Shown one piece after another: positions 10,316 to 22,375 of a DNA stretch of 64,000 nucleotides (its first letter is position 1; every line of letters starts with the position of its first letter). A program made the translations under genes and the position numbers. Origin of the DNA: Debaryomyces hansenii CBS767 (taxonomy: Eukaryota > Ascomycota > Pichiomycetes > Serinales > Debaryomycetaceae); the NCBI RefSeq assembly GCF_000006445.2, contig NC_006046.2, positions 1,054,001 to 1,118,000 of the forward strand. Direction: 5' to 3'. The notes beneath the pieces are model-generated. The model was not told the origin of the DNA and ran no database searches. It saw nothing but the letters and a program-made list of their open reading frames with translations.

Positions 10316-10712
10316 TCTTATTAACTTACGACAATAGCTATTATACTATTATATCTGACAAGTGCAGCAAATGTATGTAGTAAACTACTGTTGTGCTTCA
10401 ATTACGGTTCCAGGTTTTCTGGGGCTAATCAACGTAAAACTATTACGATTTCCGATGTTCTCATCGGTCGGCTAACCAATCCTGATCCGGATATTTCGTT
10501 TAGTAGCCTATTTTAGTCATTGTGTGCCAACGACGGACTTGCTGCTCGGAAATATCTATTTCATTTTATCGCAACCTCTACATTGCTCACTCGCAAGATG
10601 ATACGGGCCGTTCCTCCATAATCTTTTCATGGACCACTACCATATCTCCCCCCATGGATACAGTGACTCAACCATGGATTTTTAGTGGCTAGACAATTGC
10701 CCTGCATACACA

Positions 10713-10745
10713 CCAACAAATGTTGAATTTTTCAACACCTGTTGG
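10713..10745. repeat. 33-bp palindrome in the acetyl-CoA synthetase promoter
   Basis: Arms 10713-10727 and 10731-10745 surround TTT. CCAACA pairs with TGTTGG and TGTTGAA pairs with TTCAACA; one dinucleotide (AA opposite CC) is unpaired. It may be a cruciform or a dimeric protein site. It lies about 690 bp upstream of the start. Confidence 0.75.
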
Positions 10746-11419
10746 TTGGGTCATACAAAATTTCATTGCGAGCCCGTTGACATTCCAAAATATACTTAAC
10801 CTTATTACAATTCTTTGACCGTAATCTTCCGACCTGTTCCAAGAATTTGGAATTTCGAATTTGATCCTTTCACCCAGACATAGGCCTCAGCTTCAAACAA
10901 TGCTATTCCAAAGTCCGTATCCCCAGATTCCGGTTTAGAGTCACACTTCTATTGCTACTAACCTTATTCGCGTGTTATCCACGGGACCATATACAGTCAA
11001 TAGACGTATATTGTTGCAAAGAAGCATGAGGTACCCATCAAAAGGTCTTGAGTTACACAAAATTGCGTCACTCAACAACTTTAAATCGCATTATTCTCGT
11101 TCATTCTGTACGAAACGTTCAATAATTTTCAGTCAAATCTTTAAGTCCGATTCTCTTTTTGCAAATATTATTCTAACTTAATAAAACGATTATATAATAA
11201 TAGACAATAGTATAATCACAATTACTGGATAAAAACAGGTATTTGCACTTATCAATTGATTAATACCGTTAGTATATAAAGAATTGTATCCCCACAGCCA
11301 ATTTTTCAGGTAGATTTGGAAATTTTTCAACTATAATAATATTTATATATTAGATTTTTTTAATTTTACCCATTATTTATTGTGATATTTATTCAGCTTA
11401 GAATTAGTAATTATTAGAC

Positions 11420-13459
11420 ATGACCAGTTCTCCAACACATCAAGTTGTGCACGAAGCCAACAACATCAAGAAACAAGAAACTCCAAAAGAATTTTTCGAA
11501 AGACAGCCACGCCAAGGGCACATTACTTCGTTAGAACAATACCAAGAATTATACGAGAAGTCAATTAACGACCCAGAAACCTTTTTTGGTGAGTTTGGTA
11601 AGGAATTGTTGCACTGGGACAGAGACTTCGAAAGAGTCAAGTCTGGATCTTTGTTGCATGGCGATGCAGCATGGTTTATTGGAGGTCAATTGAACGCATG
11701 TTACAACTGTGTTGATAGACATGCATTCGCTACTCCAAACAAGCCAGCTATTATCTACGAAGCTGATGAAGAAAAGGACTCTAAGATCTTGACTTTCGCC
11801 GAATTGTTGAGAGAAGTCTGCCAAGTTGCAGGTGTCTTACAAAGCTGGGGTATTAAGAAAGGCGACACTGTTGCCATTTATATGCCAATGAACTCGCAAG
11901 CGATCATTGCTATGTTGGCTGTTGCTAGATTGGGTGCTATCCACTCTGTTATTTTCGCTGGTTTTTCTTCTGGTTCCATTAAGGACAGAGTTAACGATGC
12001 ATCTTGTAAGGCTTTGATCACCTGTGACGAAGGTCGTCGTGGTGGAAAGACCATTAACATCAAGAAATTGTGTGACGAGGCTTTATTGAACTGTCCATCC
12101 ATTGAAAAGGTTCTTGTTTACGAAAGAACCGGTAATAAGGAAGTTACCTTAAAGGAAGGCCGTGATTACTGGTGGTCTGAAGAAACCCAAAAGTTTGCAG
12201 GCTACTTACCTCCAGTTCCAGTTAACTCCGAAGATCCATTATTCTTGTTATACACCTCAGGTTCTACTGGTACTCCAAAGGGTGTTGTTCACTCTACTGC
12301 TGGTTACTTATTAGGAGCTGCCTTAACTACTAAATACGTATTTGATATCCACCCAGAAGATGTCTTATTCACTGCTGGTGATGTTGGTTGGATTACTGGA
12401 CACACCTACGCGTTATATGGTCCATTATCTCTTGGTGTGCCAACTGTCGTTTTTGAAGGTACCCCAGCTTTCCCAGATTACGGTAGATTATGGCAAATTG
12501 TTGAAAAACATAAGGCCACTCACTTCTATGTTGCTCCAACCGCCTTAAGATTATTAAGAAAGTCTGGTGAACAAGAAATTGAGAAATACGATTTATCTTC
12601 TTTAAGAACTTTGGGATCTGTTGGTGAACCTATTTCTCCAGATATCTGGGAATGGTACAACGAAAAAGTTGGTAAGGGCCAATGCCATGTCACTGATACT
12701 TATTGGCAAACGGAATCTGGATCGCACTTCATTGCTCCAATTGCAGGTGTCGTTCCAAACAAACCTGGTTCTGCTGCTGTACCATTCTTTGGTATCCAAA
12801 CCTGTCTTATTGATCCAGTCAGTGGTATCGAAATTCAAGGGAACGACGTCGAAGGTGTTTTAGCCGTCAAAGATACCTGGCCATCCATGGCCAGATCGGT
12901 CTACAAGAACCATACCAAATATATGGACACCTACTTGAACCCATACCCAGGATATTACTTCACGGGTGATGGTGCCGCAAGGGATCATGATGGATACTAC
13001 TGGATCCGTGGTAGAGTTGATGACGTTGTTAATGTTTCTGGTCACAGGTTATCGACTGCTGAGATCGAAGCTGCTTTAATTGAACATAATGCAATTTCTG
13101 AAGCTGCCGTTGTCGGTATGAATGACGACTTAACGGGTCAAACTGTTGTTGCTTTTGTTGCATTGAAGGAACACCTTATCGCTAACCTTAAAGCCGACGA
13201 ATCCCCAGAAGAAGCCTTGAAATTGAAGAAAGAAATGATCTTACAAGTCAGAACTCAAATTGGTCCATTTGCTGCTCCAAAGTCTGTTATTATTGTAGAG
13301 GATTTACCAAAGACTAGATCTGGTAAGATCATGAGAAGAATCTTAAGAAAGATCGCAGCCGGTGAAGCTGATCAATTAGGTGATATTACCACTTTATCTA
13401 ACCCGCAATCTGTTGCTGGTATTATTGGCTCTTTTGATAGCCAATTTGGTAAGAAGTAG
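11420..13459 (+). CDS. ACS2: Acetyl-CoA synthetase
   Basis: A 679-residue AMP-forming acetate-CoA ligase that makes acetyl-CoA from acetate, ATP and CoA in the cytosol or nucleus. An ACAS N-terminal domain (about 15-90) precedes the ANL adenylation core: [12 protein letters not shown]-loop near residue 278, [10 protein letters not shown] near 430, [24 protein letters not shown] near 520. The [11 protein letters not shown] motif near 632 carries the catalytic, acetylation-regulated Lys. There is no N-terminal targeting sequence and no peroxisomal SKL. The length is nearer to Saccharomyces Acs2 (683) than Acs1 (713), but the assignment between the two isoforms is weak. The enzyme is certain, the number is not. 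Isocitrate lyase, which consumes its product's derivatives on two-carbon substrates, lies 21 kb away. Confidence 0.93.
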   Translation: MTSSPTHQVVHEANNIKKQETPKEFFERQPRQGHITSLEQYQELYEKSINDPETFFGEFGKELLHWDRDFERVKSGSLLHGDAAWFIGGQLNACYNCVDRHAFATPNKPAIIYEADEEKDSKILTFAELLREVCQVAGVLQSWGIKKGDTVAIYMPMNSQAIIAMLAVARLGAIHSVIFAGFSSGSIKDRVNDASCKALITCDEGRRGGKTINIKKLCDEALLNCPSIEKVLVYERTGNKEVTLKEGRDYWWSEETQKFAGYLPPVPVNSEDPLFLLYTSGSTGTPKGVVHSTAGYLLGAALTTKYVFDIHPEDVLFTAGDVGWITGHTYALYGPLSLGVPTVVFEGTPAFPDYGRLWQIVEKHKATHFYVAPTALRLLRKSGEQEIEKYDLSSLRTLGSVGEPISPDIWEWYNEKVGKGQCHVTDTYWQTESGSHFIAPIAGVVPNKPGSAAVPFFGIQTCLIDPVSGIEIQGNDVEGVLAVKDTWPSMARSVYKNHTKYMDTYLNPYPGYYFTGDGAARDHDGYYWIRGRVDDVVNVSGHRLSTAEIEAALIEHNAISEAAVVGMNDDLTGQTVVAFVALKEHLIANLKADESPEEALKLKKEMILQVRTQIGPFAAPKSVIIVEDLPKTRSGKIMRRILRKIAAGEADQLGDITTLSNPQSVAGIIGSFDSQFGKK

Positions 13460-13603
13460 ATTTATATAAGCTTATTTATTTCTTAGGACGCTAATATAGT
13501 CTTATATAATGGTCAATAATTATTGTAAAGTGTCGCAACTTTTTGTAGGTAAATTTGTATTGAGAACTTTTTTTGGTATAAACTCATCTTTAAATAGGTA
13601 GTT

Positions 13604-14890
13604 ATGAAAGATATATCTGTTATAGTGAAATACTTTGTGTTATTCAAGAGCATTCAGCTAATAATAGTTTACTTTACACCGGTTCAATTCGATACATCGT
13701 CACAGCTAATAATTGAAAAATATCGGAATGATAAATTGCAGGTTCTAAGCGACTGGAAACTACCATTTCAGATCAGTGATTCAATACTATCCAATATAAT
13801 CGATAAGTTCATTACCTGGGATGCTGTATACTTCAGTGATCTATTTCTCAATGACATCAAGTATGAGCATCAATTCGTGTTTTGTCCTTTATGGTGGAGA
13901 ATAATAAAATGGATACCGATTGGTGAAGGTAATTATTACAAGAAATTGATGTTGGGAATGCTATGCTCGAACATATGTCATCTTGGTACGTGCATTATAC
14001 TATACTATTTGACATTCGAAATGTTCAAAACATCGAGTCTTTTCACTAAGACGTTGCGGGAGTTTTCATTGATTTCGTCGATTATTTACATCATATCACC
14101 AGCGGGGATATTTTTAACGGCATCATATTCTGAAAGTCCATGTGCATTGTTTTCAATGGCATCGATTTACTTGAGAGAGATATCTATAAATCGAGAGAAC
14201 TTTAACCATTTGAATTCTAAGAATTCGTTAAAGACGCATTGGATATATAAGGTGACGTACTTACTTTCTGGAACGATGGTGAGCATCGCTTACGGGATTA
14301 GAGGCAACTGTTTATTATTAGGGGCAATGTTTCTTTTTGACTTGTACGAATTTGGCATCAGAAACCGGGATATCACCGACAGCATATTATCATTAGTCAG
14401 TGGGGGTCAAATATTCGTGTCAATAATAGCACTTAACTGGTACACATATGCGATATTCTGCCCTGCCAGAGGCGAGTGGTGCCAGAGCTGGATACCATCA
14501 TTATTCAGCTATGCACAATCTCATTACTGGAACGTGGGGTTTTTCAATTACTGGTCGTTAGCCAATATCCCCAACTTTTTGTTTGCATTACCAACGATCG
14601 TGCTAACGTTGCAGAGTTTTAAGCATTTCACGGAGGAGAAACCAGTCAAGAACCTTCTTCCAGTCATGATAGTGAATGGTATGTTGTTAGTAGGGGCCGT
14701 GTTCTGGTGGCACGTACAAATATTGACCAGGATCTCGTCGTTTTTGCCACTTATGTACTGGTTTGTGGCAAGCATGTGGATATCAGACAGCCCGACGTAC
14801 AAGCGATATAGTGAGAACACGATGAAGTTTATGATTGGGTGGAACTTGATCCAGACGAGTATGTTTGCGGCCTTCTTACCACCGGCGTGA
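13604..14890 (+). CDS. GPI18: GPI mannosyltransferase II, Gpi18 (PIG-V family)
   Basis: A 428-residue polytopic ER membrane protein that adds the second mannose to the GPI anchor precursor from dolichol-phosphate-mannose. PIG-V features are an N-terminal membrane segment, then FITWDAVYF with the conserved lumenal WD near residue 70, the FCPLWW motif near 90, and [12 protein letters not shown] near 168. GIRGNCLLL and about eight further hydrophobic segments follow. Saccharomyces Gpi18 has 433 residues. The CDS starts 144 bp after the acetyl-CoA synthetase stop. Confidence 0.88.
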
Positions 14891-15100
14891 GCCATATAGT
14901 GAGACAAGAAAGCATACTCTCAATATGCCAATAATTCTATAGAATATAGTAATTTAAGATACATATACAATTCAATATGTCATTACACTAGGCCTAAGTT
15001 CAAACTACACAATATATTAGAATTACCTCTATAATACGATACCAAAATCATTCATAAACCCACTAGCTTTGAGATTCAGCCCCCACTATCAAATAAAATG

Positions 15101-17110
15101 TAAATCAAACAAACACACGTTCTAAAGCATTAAAATCTTGCTGCTCCAGTCCACTATCATAAATATTAACATTGGGCCTAGAAAGTGCAAAATCAATGAT
15201 GTATACTTGCCCTTCTTTTGTACAGAGAATATTGTCTTCTTTAATATCCCTGTGTACAATTCCGTTCCGGTGAATCACCTCCAATTGTTTCCTAGCCTTC
15301 TCATATGTTTCCCGGTCTTTCGGTAACGGGGCTTTCTCGATATATCGAAAAAGGTTGAAGTGCCCTTTCGCAACATACAGTTTGTCCATGGTAATCATGA
15401 CCTGCCCCATCTTTTGACGAACGTAGCAACTATTGAACTCAGGGTCTTTGGACAAGATTGAATAGCATAATCTTTCAGTGCGGTACCATTCATAACACAC
15501 GTCTTTCTTTTCTTCAAAAGAATAACCTTTAAATTCATATCTGTTAACCATGCGCGGGTCATACACCTTTGCAACTAGAGTTGTGTTGTCATCGATCAGT
15601 TCTAGCAAGAATCTCTTGAAACATATAGCCTCTAGTTTAACTAATTGTGCATTAAATACATCTGAATTTTGCATTAAAACGTAGTTACTGTTCTTAGGCA
15701 TATTGATAGGCATTTCATCTGCTTCTCCCTCTTTCGCTTGTTCGGTCTCCTCACTAATAGATTCGAACACGGACATGTTCGTACCTCTTGTGCTTGGGCG
15801 ACTTCCAGAACCTTCCGACAGGTTCAGGCTTTCTTCACTCAAGATCGCGTCCGTCAATGCTTCTCCAGATAGCTTTAGATGTTCTTCCAATCTGCGAACC
15901 CTTTCTTGTTTGATTATCATTTTCGAATCTTCCTCGACTGATTTATAGATGTACGCCAATAGTGATTCTCGCAACGTGGGTTTAGCCGAGTGGCAGTTTC
16001 GAATCAGATACTTAATTGGAACTATTTTTTTTGATTCGTTGCCCATTTTCACTGGTCTCAGGTTGTGAACGTTCCGTTCGAAAGAATCAAGGTCTAGTTC
16101 CACAAACACAACGACATAAGAGTCTGTAAGTATTCCCTTGTCAGTCTTGAAATAAAGCATCTCGCAGATTAGCTGTTTCATTATTTCCTTTTGATCTGAA
16201 AAAATGCTTCTTATTCCGTCTAATGGCTTGCCATTATAGTCAGGCAATAGAGGATACTTTTTAACCTCTGTAACACAATACACTAGGCTCCCTTTACTAA
16301 TAACTATGTCAGTTCGACACATGAAGTCGACAATAAGAGGTAAAGGTCGGTGCCATGTAGCTGGTCGTTCAGTCTCAACTTTCGTTACAATGTCTAAAGC
16401 AATTTTCAACATTTTACATATTGGGCGAATCAAATATGTAATAAAAGCGTCTCGAAAGGGTCCTTCTAAGGCCCCTTCTAGTGGAATCAATTCGTATTCA
16501 TGGAAAGCAAAACCTATAAGGGCGTCTGCCAAATCGTTATCCTCTATTCGACGGAAAATTTCCCTTATAGTGATGGCCACTTCGTCATCCCCCATTTCTG
16601 TCAAATAATTGTTACCGCACCTAAAATAGGGAAATTGTTTGATGTAATTATTAGAGCTTCCTTTATTACCACTACTCGAAGAATTACTCTTATTCTCTAT
16701 TTCATATTCACACATAGGAAGCGACAAAATGAGCCTGAATAGCCTCTTAACATGGTGTGGGTAGCTTCTCCTTAAGTCTATAAGAAACTCCAGATATCGA
16801 GTTTGAACTCTTGAAATAAAATGATCCATTTCTTGATTATCAACCTTAAACAACTCGTGAATTAGAATCCGGTAATCAACTGTCATCACTCTCCAACCTG
16901 GATAAAAATCACGATAACCGTACATCTCTAATTCATCTTCAACGCATTTAGACATTGCGAGATACAATGGATGCTGTGAAACTAAATCCCTGGAAGCTTC
17001 ATTCATAGCTACTTCATTGCGATTAAATTATCTTCCTAAATACTTCTCCATATTATACTACTTCTATTATATATTGAATCTTAAACATATTATGCTATAC
17101 ATTATATGCA
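15101..17110. repeat. Tandem duplication unit A (2.0 kb)
   Basis: Together with unit B at 17315-19331, this is a direct duplication with an offset of 2214 bp. It includes the whole coding region, a few bases after the stop and about 100 bp of promoter. Unit B has a 7-bp insertion in the promoter. A 204-bp spacer (17111-17314) is not repeated. Confidence 0.92.
15105..17006 (-). CDS. PD-(D/E)XK nuclease-kinase fusion protein, tandem copy A
   Basis: A 633-residue protein. Residues 1-170 are a variable N-terminal region. Residues about 172-310 look like a restriction-endonuclease fold: RTDIVI (Asp233), then VTEVKK (Glu247, Lys249), 14 residues apart, then a helix with Gln272 and Gln278. A linker with a Ser-rich patch spans about 350-440. 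Residues about 450-633 form a kinase-like domain: TTLVAK (Lys480), TERLCYSIL (Glu511), VHRDIKEDN (Asp587, Lys589, Asn592) and IIDFALS (Asp605; Gly of DFG replaced by Ala). It ends 26 residues after DFA, so the large C-lobe helices are absent. This order resembles the nuclease-kinase effectors related to Crinklers. There is no signal peptide or membrane segment. Domain calls are by eye. The biological role is unknown. Confidence 0.72.
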   Translation of the reverse strand: MNEASRDLVSQHPLYLAMSKCVEDELEMYGYRDFYPGWRVMTVDYRILIHELFKVDNQEMDHFISRVQTRYLEFLIDLRRSYPHHVKRLFRLILSLPMCEYEIENKSNSSSSGNKGSSNNYIKQFPYFRCGNNYLTEMGDDEVAITIREIFRRIEDNDLADALIGFAFHEYELIPLEGALEGPFRDAFITYLIRPICKMLKIALDIVTKVETERPATWHRPLPLIVDFMCRTDIVISKGSLVYCVTEVKKYPLLPDYNGKPLDGIRSIFSDQKEIMKQLICEMLYFKTDKGILTDSYVVVFVELDLDSFERNVHNLRPVKMGNESKKIVPIKYLIRNCHSAKPTLRESLLAYIYKSVEEDSKMIIKQERVRRLEEHLKLSGEALTDAILSEESLNLSEGSGSRPSTRGTNMSVFESISEETEQAKEGEADEMPINMPKNSNYVLMQNSDVFNAQLVKLEAICFKRFLLELIDDNTTLVAKVYDPRMVNRYEFKGYSFEEKKDVCYEWYRTERLCYSILSKDPEFNSCYVRQKMGQVMITMDKLYVAKGHFNLFRYIEKAPLPKDRETYEKARKQLEVIHRNGIVHRDIKEDNILCTKEGQVYIIDFALSRPNVNIYDSGLEQQDFNALERVFV

Positions 17111-17318
17111 GTATAATGGTTGCAAGATTGTTTCAAGAAGGTCCAGTTAGAGCTAGATGAGTCGTCTTGCACATCCATGTCATCATCTGACGGTCATTAT
17201 GCTTGTATATTATTTGATCGCTTGTGGAAATTGATGTCTGGCTATTAAATACTTACTGGTGTTTTGCTTTCAATTACCACGATTTACACCTTAACTTTCG
17301 GCTTTTTGCTAATATAAA
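17007..17318. other. Spacer between the two nuclease-kinase genes
   Basis: The first 104 bp are the promoter of copy A and match the promoter of copy B. The remaining 204 bp (17111-17314) are unique and have no ORF or repeat that I can see. Confidence 0.7.
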
Positions 17319-19331
17319 TCATGCAAACACACGTTCTAAAGCATTAAAATCTTGCTGCTCCAGTCCACTATCATAAATATTAACATTGGGCCTAGAAAGT
17401 GCAAAATCAATGATGTATACTTGCCCTTCTTTTGTACAGAGAATATTGTCTTCTTTAATATCCCTGTGTACAATTCCGTTCCGGTGAATCACCTCCAATT
17501 GTTTCCTAGCCTTCTCATATGTTTCCCGGTCTTTCGGTAACGGGGCTTTCTCGATATATCGAAAAAGGTTGAAGTGCCCTTTTGCAACATACAGTTTGTC
17601 CATGGTAATCATGACCTGCCCCATCCTTTGACGAACGTAGCAACTATTGAACTCAGGGTCTTTGGACAAGATTGAATAGCATACTCTTTCAGTGCGGTAC
17701 CATTCATAACACACGTCTTTCTTTTCTTCAAAAGAATAACCTTTAAATTCATATCTGTTAACCATGCGCGGGTCATACACCTTTGCGACTAGAGTTGCGT
17801 TGTCATCGATCAGTTCTAGCAAGAATCTCTTGAAACATATAGCCTCTAGTTTAACTAATTGTGCATTAAATACATCTGAATTTTGCATTAAAACGTAGGT
17901 ACTGTTCTTAGGCACATCGATAGGCATTTCATCTGCTTCTCTCTCTTTCTCTTGTTCGGTCTCCTCACTAATAGATTCGAACACGGACATGTTCGTACCT
18001 CTTGTGCTTGGGCGACTTCCAGAACCTTCCGACAGATTCAGGCTTTCTTCACTCAAGATCGCGTCCGTCAATGCTTCTCCAGATAGCTTTAGATGTTCTT
18101 CCAATCTGCGAACCCTTTCTTGTTTGATTATCATTTTCGAATCTTCCTCGACTGATTTATAGATGTACGCCAATAGTGATTCTCGCAACGTGGGTTTAGC
18201 TGAGTGGCAGTTTCGAATCAGATACTTAATTGGAACTATTTTTTTTGATTCGTTGCCCATTTTCACTGGTCTCAGGTTGTGGACGTTCCTTTCGAAAGAA
18301 TCAAGGTCTAGTTCCACAAACACAACGACATAAGAGTCTGTAAGTATTCCCTTGTCAGTCTTGAAATAAAGCATCTCGCAGATTAGCTGTTTCATTATTT
18401 CCTTTTGATCTGAAAAAATGCTTCTTATTCCGTCTAATGGCTTGCCATTATAGTCAGGCAATAGAGGATACTTTTTAACCTCTGTAACACAATACACTAG
18501 GCTCCCTTTACTAATAACTATGTCAGTTCGACACATGAAGTCGACAATAAGAGGTAAAGGTCGGTGCCATGTAGCTGGTCGTTCAGTCTCAACTTTCGTT
18601 ACAATGTCTAAAGCAATTTTCAACATTTTACATATTGGGCGAATCAAATATGTAATAAAAGCGTCTCGAAAGGGTCCTTCTAAAGCCCCTTCTAGTGGAA
18701 TCAATTCGTATTCATGGAAAGCAAAACCTGTAAGGGCGTTTGACAAATGTTTATCCTCCATTCGAAGGAAAAGTTCCCTTATAGTGATGACTACTTCGTC
18801 GTCCCCCATTTCTATCAAATAATTGTTACTGCACCTAAAATAGGGAAACTGTTTAATGTAATGATTGGAGCTTCCTTTGCTACCACTACTCGAGAAATTA
18901 TTCATATTGTCTATTTCATATTCACACATAGGAAGCGACAAAATGAGCTTGAATAGCCTCTTAACGTGCTGTGGGTAGCCAAGTTCTAAGAGTGCTAAAA
19001 ATCTCAGATATTGAGATTCAACACTTGGGACAAAGCCTGCTGCTTCTTGATTATCTACTTTAAATATCTCTTGAATTAGAATCCGATAATCCACTGTCAT
19101 CACTCCCCAACCTTGATAGAAATCACGATAATCGTACATCTCTAATTCATCTTCAACGCATTTAGACATTGCGAGATACAATGGATGCTGTGAAACTAGA
19201 TCCCTGGAAGCTTCATTCATAGCTACTTCATTGCGATTAAATTATCTTCCTAAATACTTCTCCATATTATACTACTTCTATTATATATTGAATCTGAAAC
19301 ATATTACATATTATGCTATACATTATATGCA
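17315..19331. repeat. Tandem duplication unit B (2.0 kb)
   Basis: Second copy of the unit described at 15101-17110, in the same orientation. The match runs from the TAAATC just before the stop to the ATTATATGCA in the promoter. Confidence 0.92.
17319..19220 (-). CDS. PD-(D/E)XK nuclease-kinase fusion protein, tandem copy B
   Basis: Same length (633) and same architecture as copy A, with every candidate catalytic residue kept: Asp233, Glu247 and Lys249 in the nuclease part; Lys480, Glu511, Asp587, Asn592 and Asp605 in the kinase part. Differences from copy A are concentrated before residue 170 (roughly 35-40 changes, many non-conservative, for example QEAAGFVPSVES against QEMDHFISRVQT). The following 460 residues differ at only about a dozen positions, half of them in the Glu-rich linker near 420-440. 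Both frames are intact, so both copies are probably under selection or very recent. The role is unknown. Confidence 0.72.
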   Translation of the reverse strand: MNEASRDLVSQHPLYLAMSKCVEDELEMYDYRDFYQGWGVMTVDYRILIQEIFKVDNQEAAGFVPSVESQYLRFLALLELGYPQHVKRLFKLILSLPMCEYEIDNMNNFSSSGSKGSSNHYIKQFPYFRCSNNYLIEMGDDEVVITIRELFLRMEDKHLSNALTGFAFHEYELIPLEGALEGPFRDAFITYLIRPICKMLKIALDIVTKVETERPATWHRPLPLIVDFMCRTDIVISKGSLVYCVTEVKKYPLLPDYNGKPLDGIRSIFSDQKEIMKQLICEMLYFKTDKGILTDSYVVVFVELDLDSFERNVHNLRPVKMGNESKKIVPIKYLIRNCHSAKPTLRESLLAYIYKSVEEDSKMIIKQERVRRLEEHLKLSGEALTDAILSEESLNLSEGSGSRPSTRGTNMSVFESISEETEQEKEREADEMPIDVPKNSTYVLMQNSDVFNAQLVKLEAICFKRFLLELIDDNATLVAKVYDPRMVNRYEFKGYSFEEKKDVCYEWYRTERVCYSILSKDPEFNSCYVRQRMGQVMITMDKLYVAKGHFNLFRYIEKAPLPKDRETYEKARKQLEVIHRNGIVHRDIKEDNILCTKEGQVYIIDFALSRPNVNIYDSGLEQQDFNALERVFA

Positions 19332-19579
19332 CCACTAAAATGAAGCATTAGTGATTGGTTGCACAGCAGTTTCTCATTCAGGAAGGTGTAGGGGGATGAA
19401 CTATATTGGCTTGCTGATTCATGCCATCCACCAATTACTCAAGCTCGAACTGGCACAACAAATGCGAATCGTTCCACTAGCACAATTTTTACGAGATTCA
19501 CCTACATTACTCCTTCATAATTCATCAAAATATATTACTAACGATTCTAATATACAAGAAATAAATGATACATGCACCC
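19221..19579. other. Intergenic between nuclease-kinase copy B and histone H3
   Basis: The first 110 bp are the duplicated promoter. The rest has a 94-codon forward frame (19351-19635) that runs into H3 antisense and has no recognisable similarity; I do not call it. Confidence 0.6.
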
Positions 19580-21069
<1,490 letters not shown>

Positions 21070-21337
21070 TTTTATACGATCAATATATGGGTTTATGTTA
21101 TGAAAGGCATTGTAGGATGTAGAGTAGACTGGAGGTCTAAAATAGACTGGGGACGATATGAATAGGTTGATTAGGGGCCTGAAAATTGGAATGGTTTCTA
21201 TGTGTTCTATATGGGTATTATATAGGTACTATTTGCTCTATTTGGGTATAATTTCGGCATGATATCTCTGTATGTATTCTATCTATGTAGTCTAGGACCA
21301 TCCTTCTTCTTCTGACTATCTATGGTGGCGATTCATT

Positions 21338-22033
21338 TCATATCGCTCGGGTCAACACCTCACCTGGCTGGTACAACACCAGTTCCACCTGCGTTTCTGT
21401 CATCCCCTTCACAAGCACATGGAGATGCGAGATTGTCTTCACCGACTGCAACGCCTCCCAATTCTTAAACCACACGATGTTCTTGCGGTCGATGCCCATC
21501 CCATCCACAAACGTCTTGCAGACGTATTTTTCGATGATTTCTCTCGTGGCAGGCGAAATGTCCCCGATGGGTGACGTCTCGTCCGGCTCGATCCGCAACT
21601 TTGTCCACACACACATGTGCATCACATCGTCCTCAAAATAGTACGGAAAGTGGTTGGGTACGATTTTCAAGTCATCTTTGTGGGTAAATAACTTGTAGCT
21701 AGCAGGACTAATGACTATCTGGTTGTCGGGAACCGCATTTCGAATAACCTCATCCCAGCTCATACCTCCATTCTCCTTAGGATCGTACCATTTCAACTCG
21801 TTGCTCAACAAGTGCTTGAAAATCGTAGTATGGTTTTTCTGGAGCTGTGCTTTAAAGCTATGGTAGTTTTCCGTCTGCTGCAACGACCGGGCAAATTTTT
21901 CGAGTCTATTCTCTCCAACAATCTCCTTCACCTCCTCCCACGTATATTCTTTGTCTCTAATTTTAGATGGTGGCATTCCTGGTGTGTGAACAACTCTGAT
22001 TTTAATGTGAGTATCAGTTTTCGTAGTAATCAT
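21338..22033 (-). CDS. GIG1: Gig1-like protein (DUF3605)
   Basis: A 231-residue soluble protein. It matches what I know of the DUF3605 family, whose named member is Candida Gig1, a GlcNAc-induced cytoplasmic protein. Family-like segments are YTWEEVKEIV near residue 30, KWYDPKENGGMSWDEVIRN near 82, NHFPYYFEDDVMHMCVWTK near 128, and IVWFKNWEALQSVKTISHLHVLV near 186. The conserved HLHVLV and WFKN motifs suggest a fold with a functional site, but no reaction is known. It is divergent from a phosphoglycerate mutase gene, 342 bp away. Confidence 0.75.
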   Translation of the reverse strand: MITTKTDTHIKIRVVHTPGMPPSKIRDKEYTWEEVKEIVGENRLEKFARSLQQTENYHSFKAQLQKNHTTIFKHLLSNELKWYDPKENGGMSWDEVIRNAVPDNQIVISPASYKLFTHKDDLKIVPNHFPYYFEDDVMHMCVWTKLRIEPDETSPIGDISPATREIIEKYVCKTFVDGMGIDRKNIVWFKNWEALQSVKTISHLHVLVKGMTETQVELVLYQPGEVLTRAI

Positions 22034-22375
22034 TGCGAAACTTCTTATTTGTCACTCTTTAGTGTACAGTTACCAAAATGCCCTCTTTTTTTGGGATTTT
22101 GTTAGACAAATATCTTTAAAATAACCAGGGATACTCCCGTTATCACATCGGAAGGTATGGGATGCCCACAATATATATAAGTACAAGATTTAGTGACAAA
22201 CCAGTTGGTTACATTATCGATGTTACATTCTGCAAAAATGCAACCAGAACGCTCGTGGTCTTCTCGGCTTTTGTGTCATAATACCCGATTTTTCACTATC
22301 TTGACATTATTGTTCACTATACTATAAACGATTGCAAGAAACCGGAACCAAATTTATCGGTTTAAGACACGTAGA
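22034..22375. other. Divergent promoter between GIG1 and the phosphoglycerate mutase gene
   Basis: 342 bp with ATATATATAAG near 22171. I see no clear activator site. Confidence 0.6.

Larger units (their letters stand above)
10061..11419. other. Intergenic, HSP70 3' flank and acetyl-CoA synthetase promoter
   Basis: A 1.36 kb stretch with a 27-33 bp direct repeat (10251-10315), a 33-bp palindrome (10713-10745) and a C-rich patch CTCCCCCC near 10646. That patch could bind a zinc-finger activator or repressor (inference). An AT-rich leader precedes the start. The 69-codon frame at 10972-11181 looks spurious. Confidence 0.55.

Noticed and set aside
10972..11181. 69-codon frame in the acetyl-CoA synthetase promoter
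   Set aside because: Short, no similarity recognised, lies in promoter DNA.
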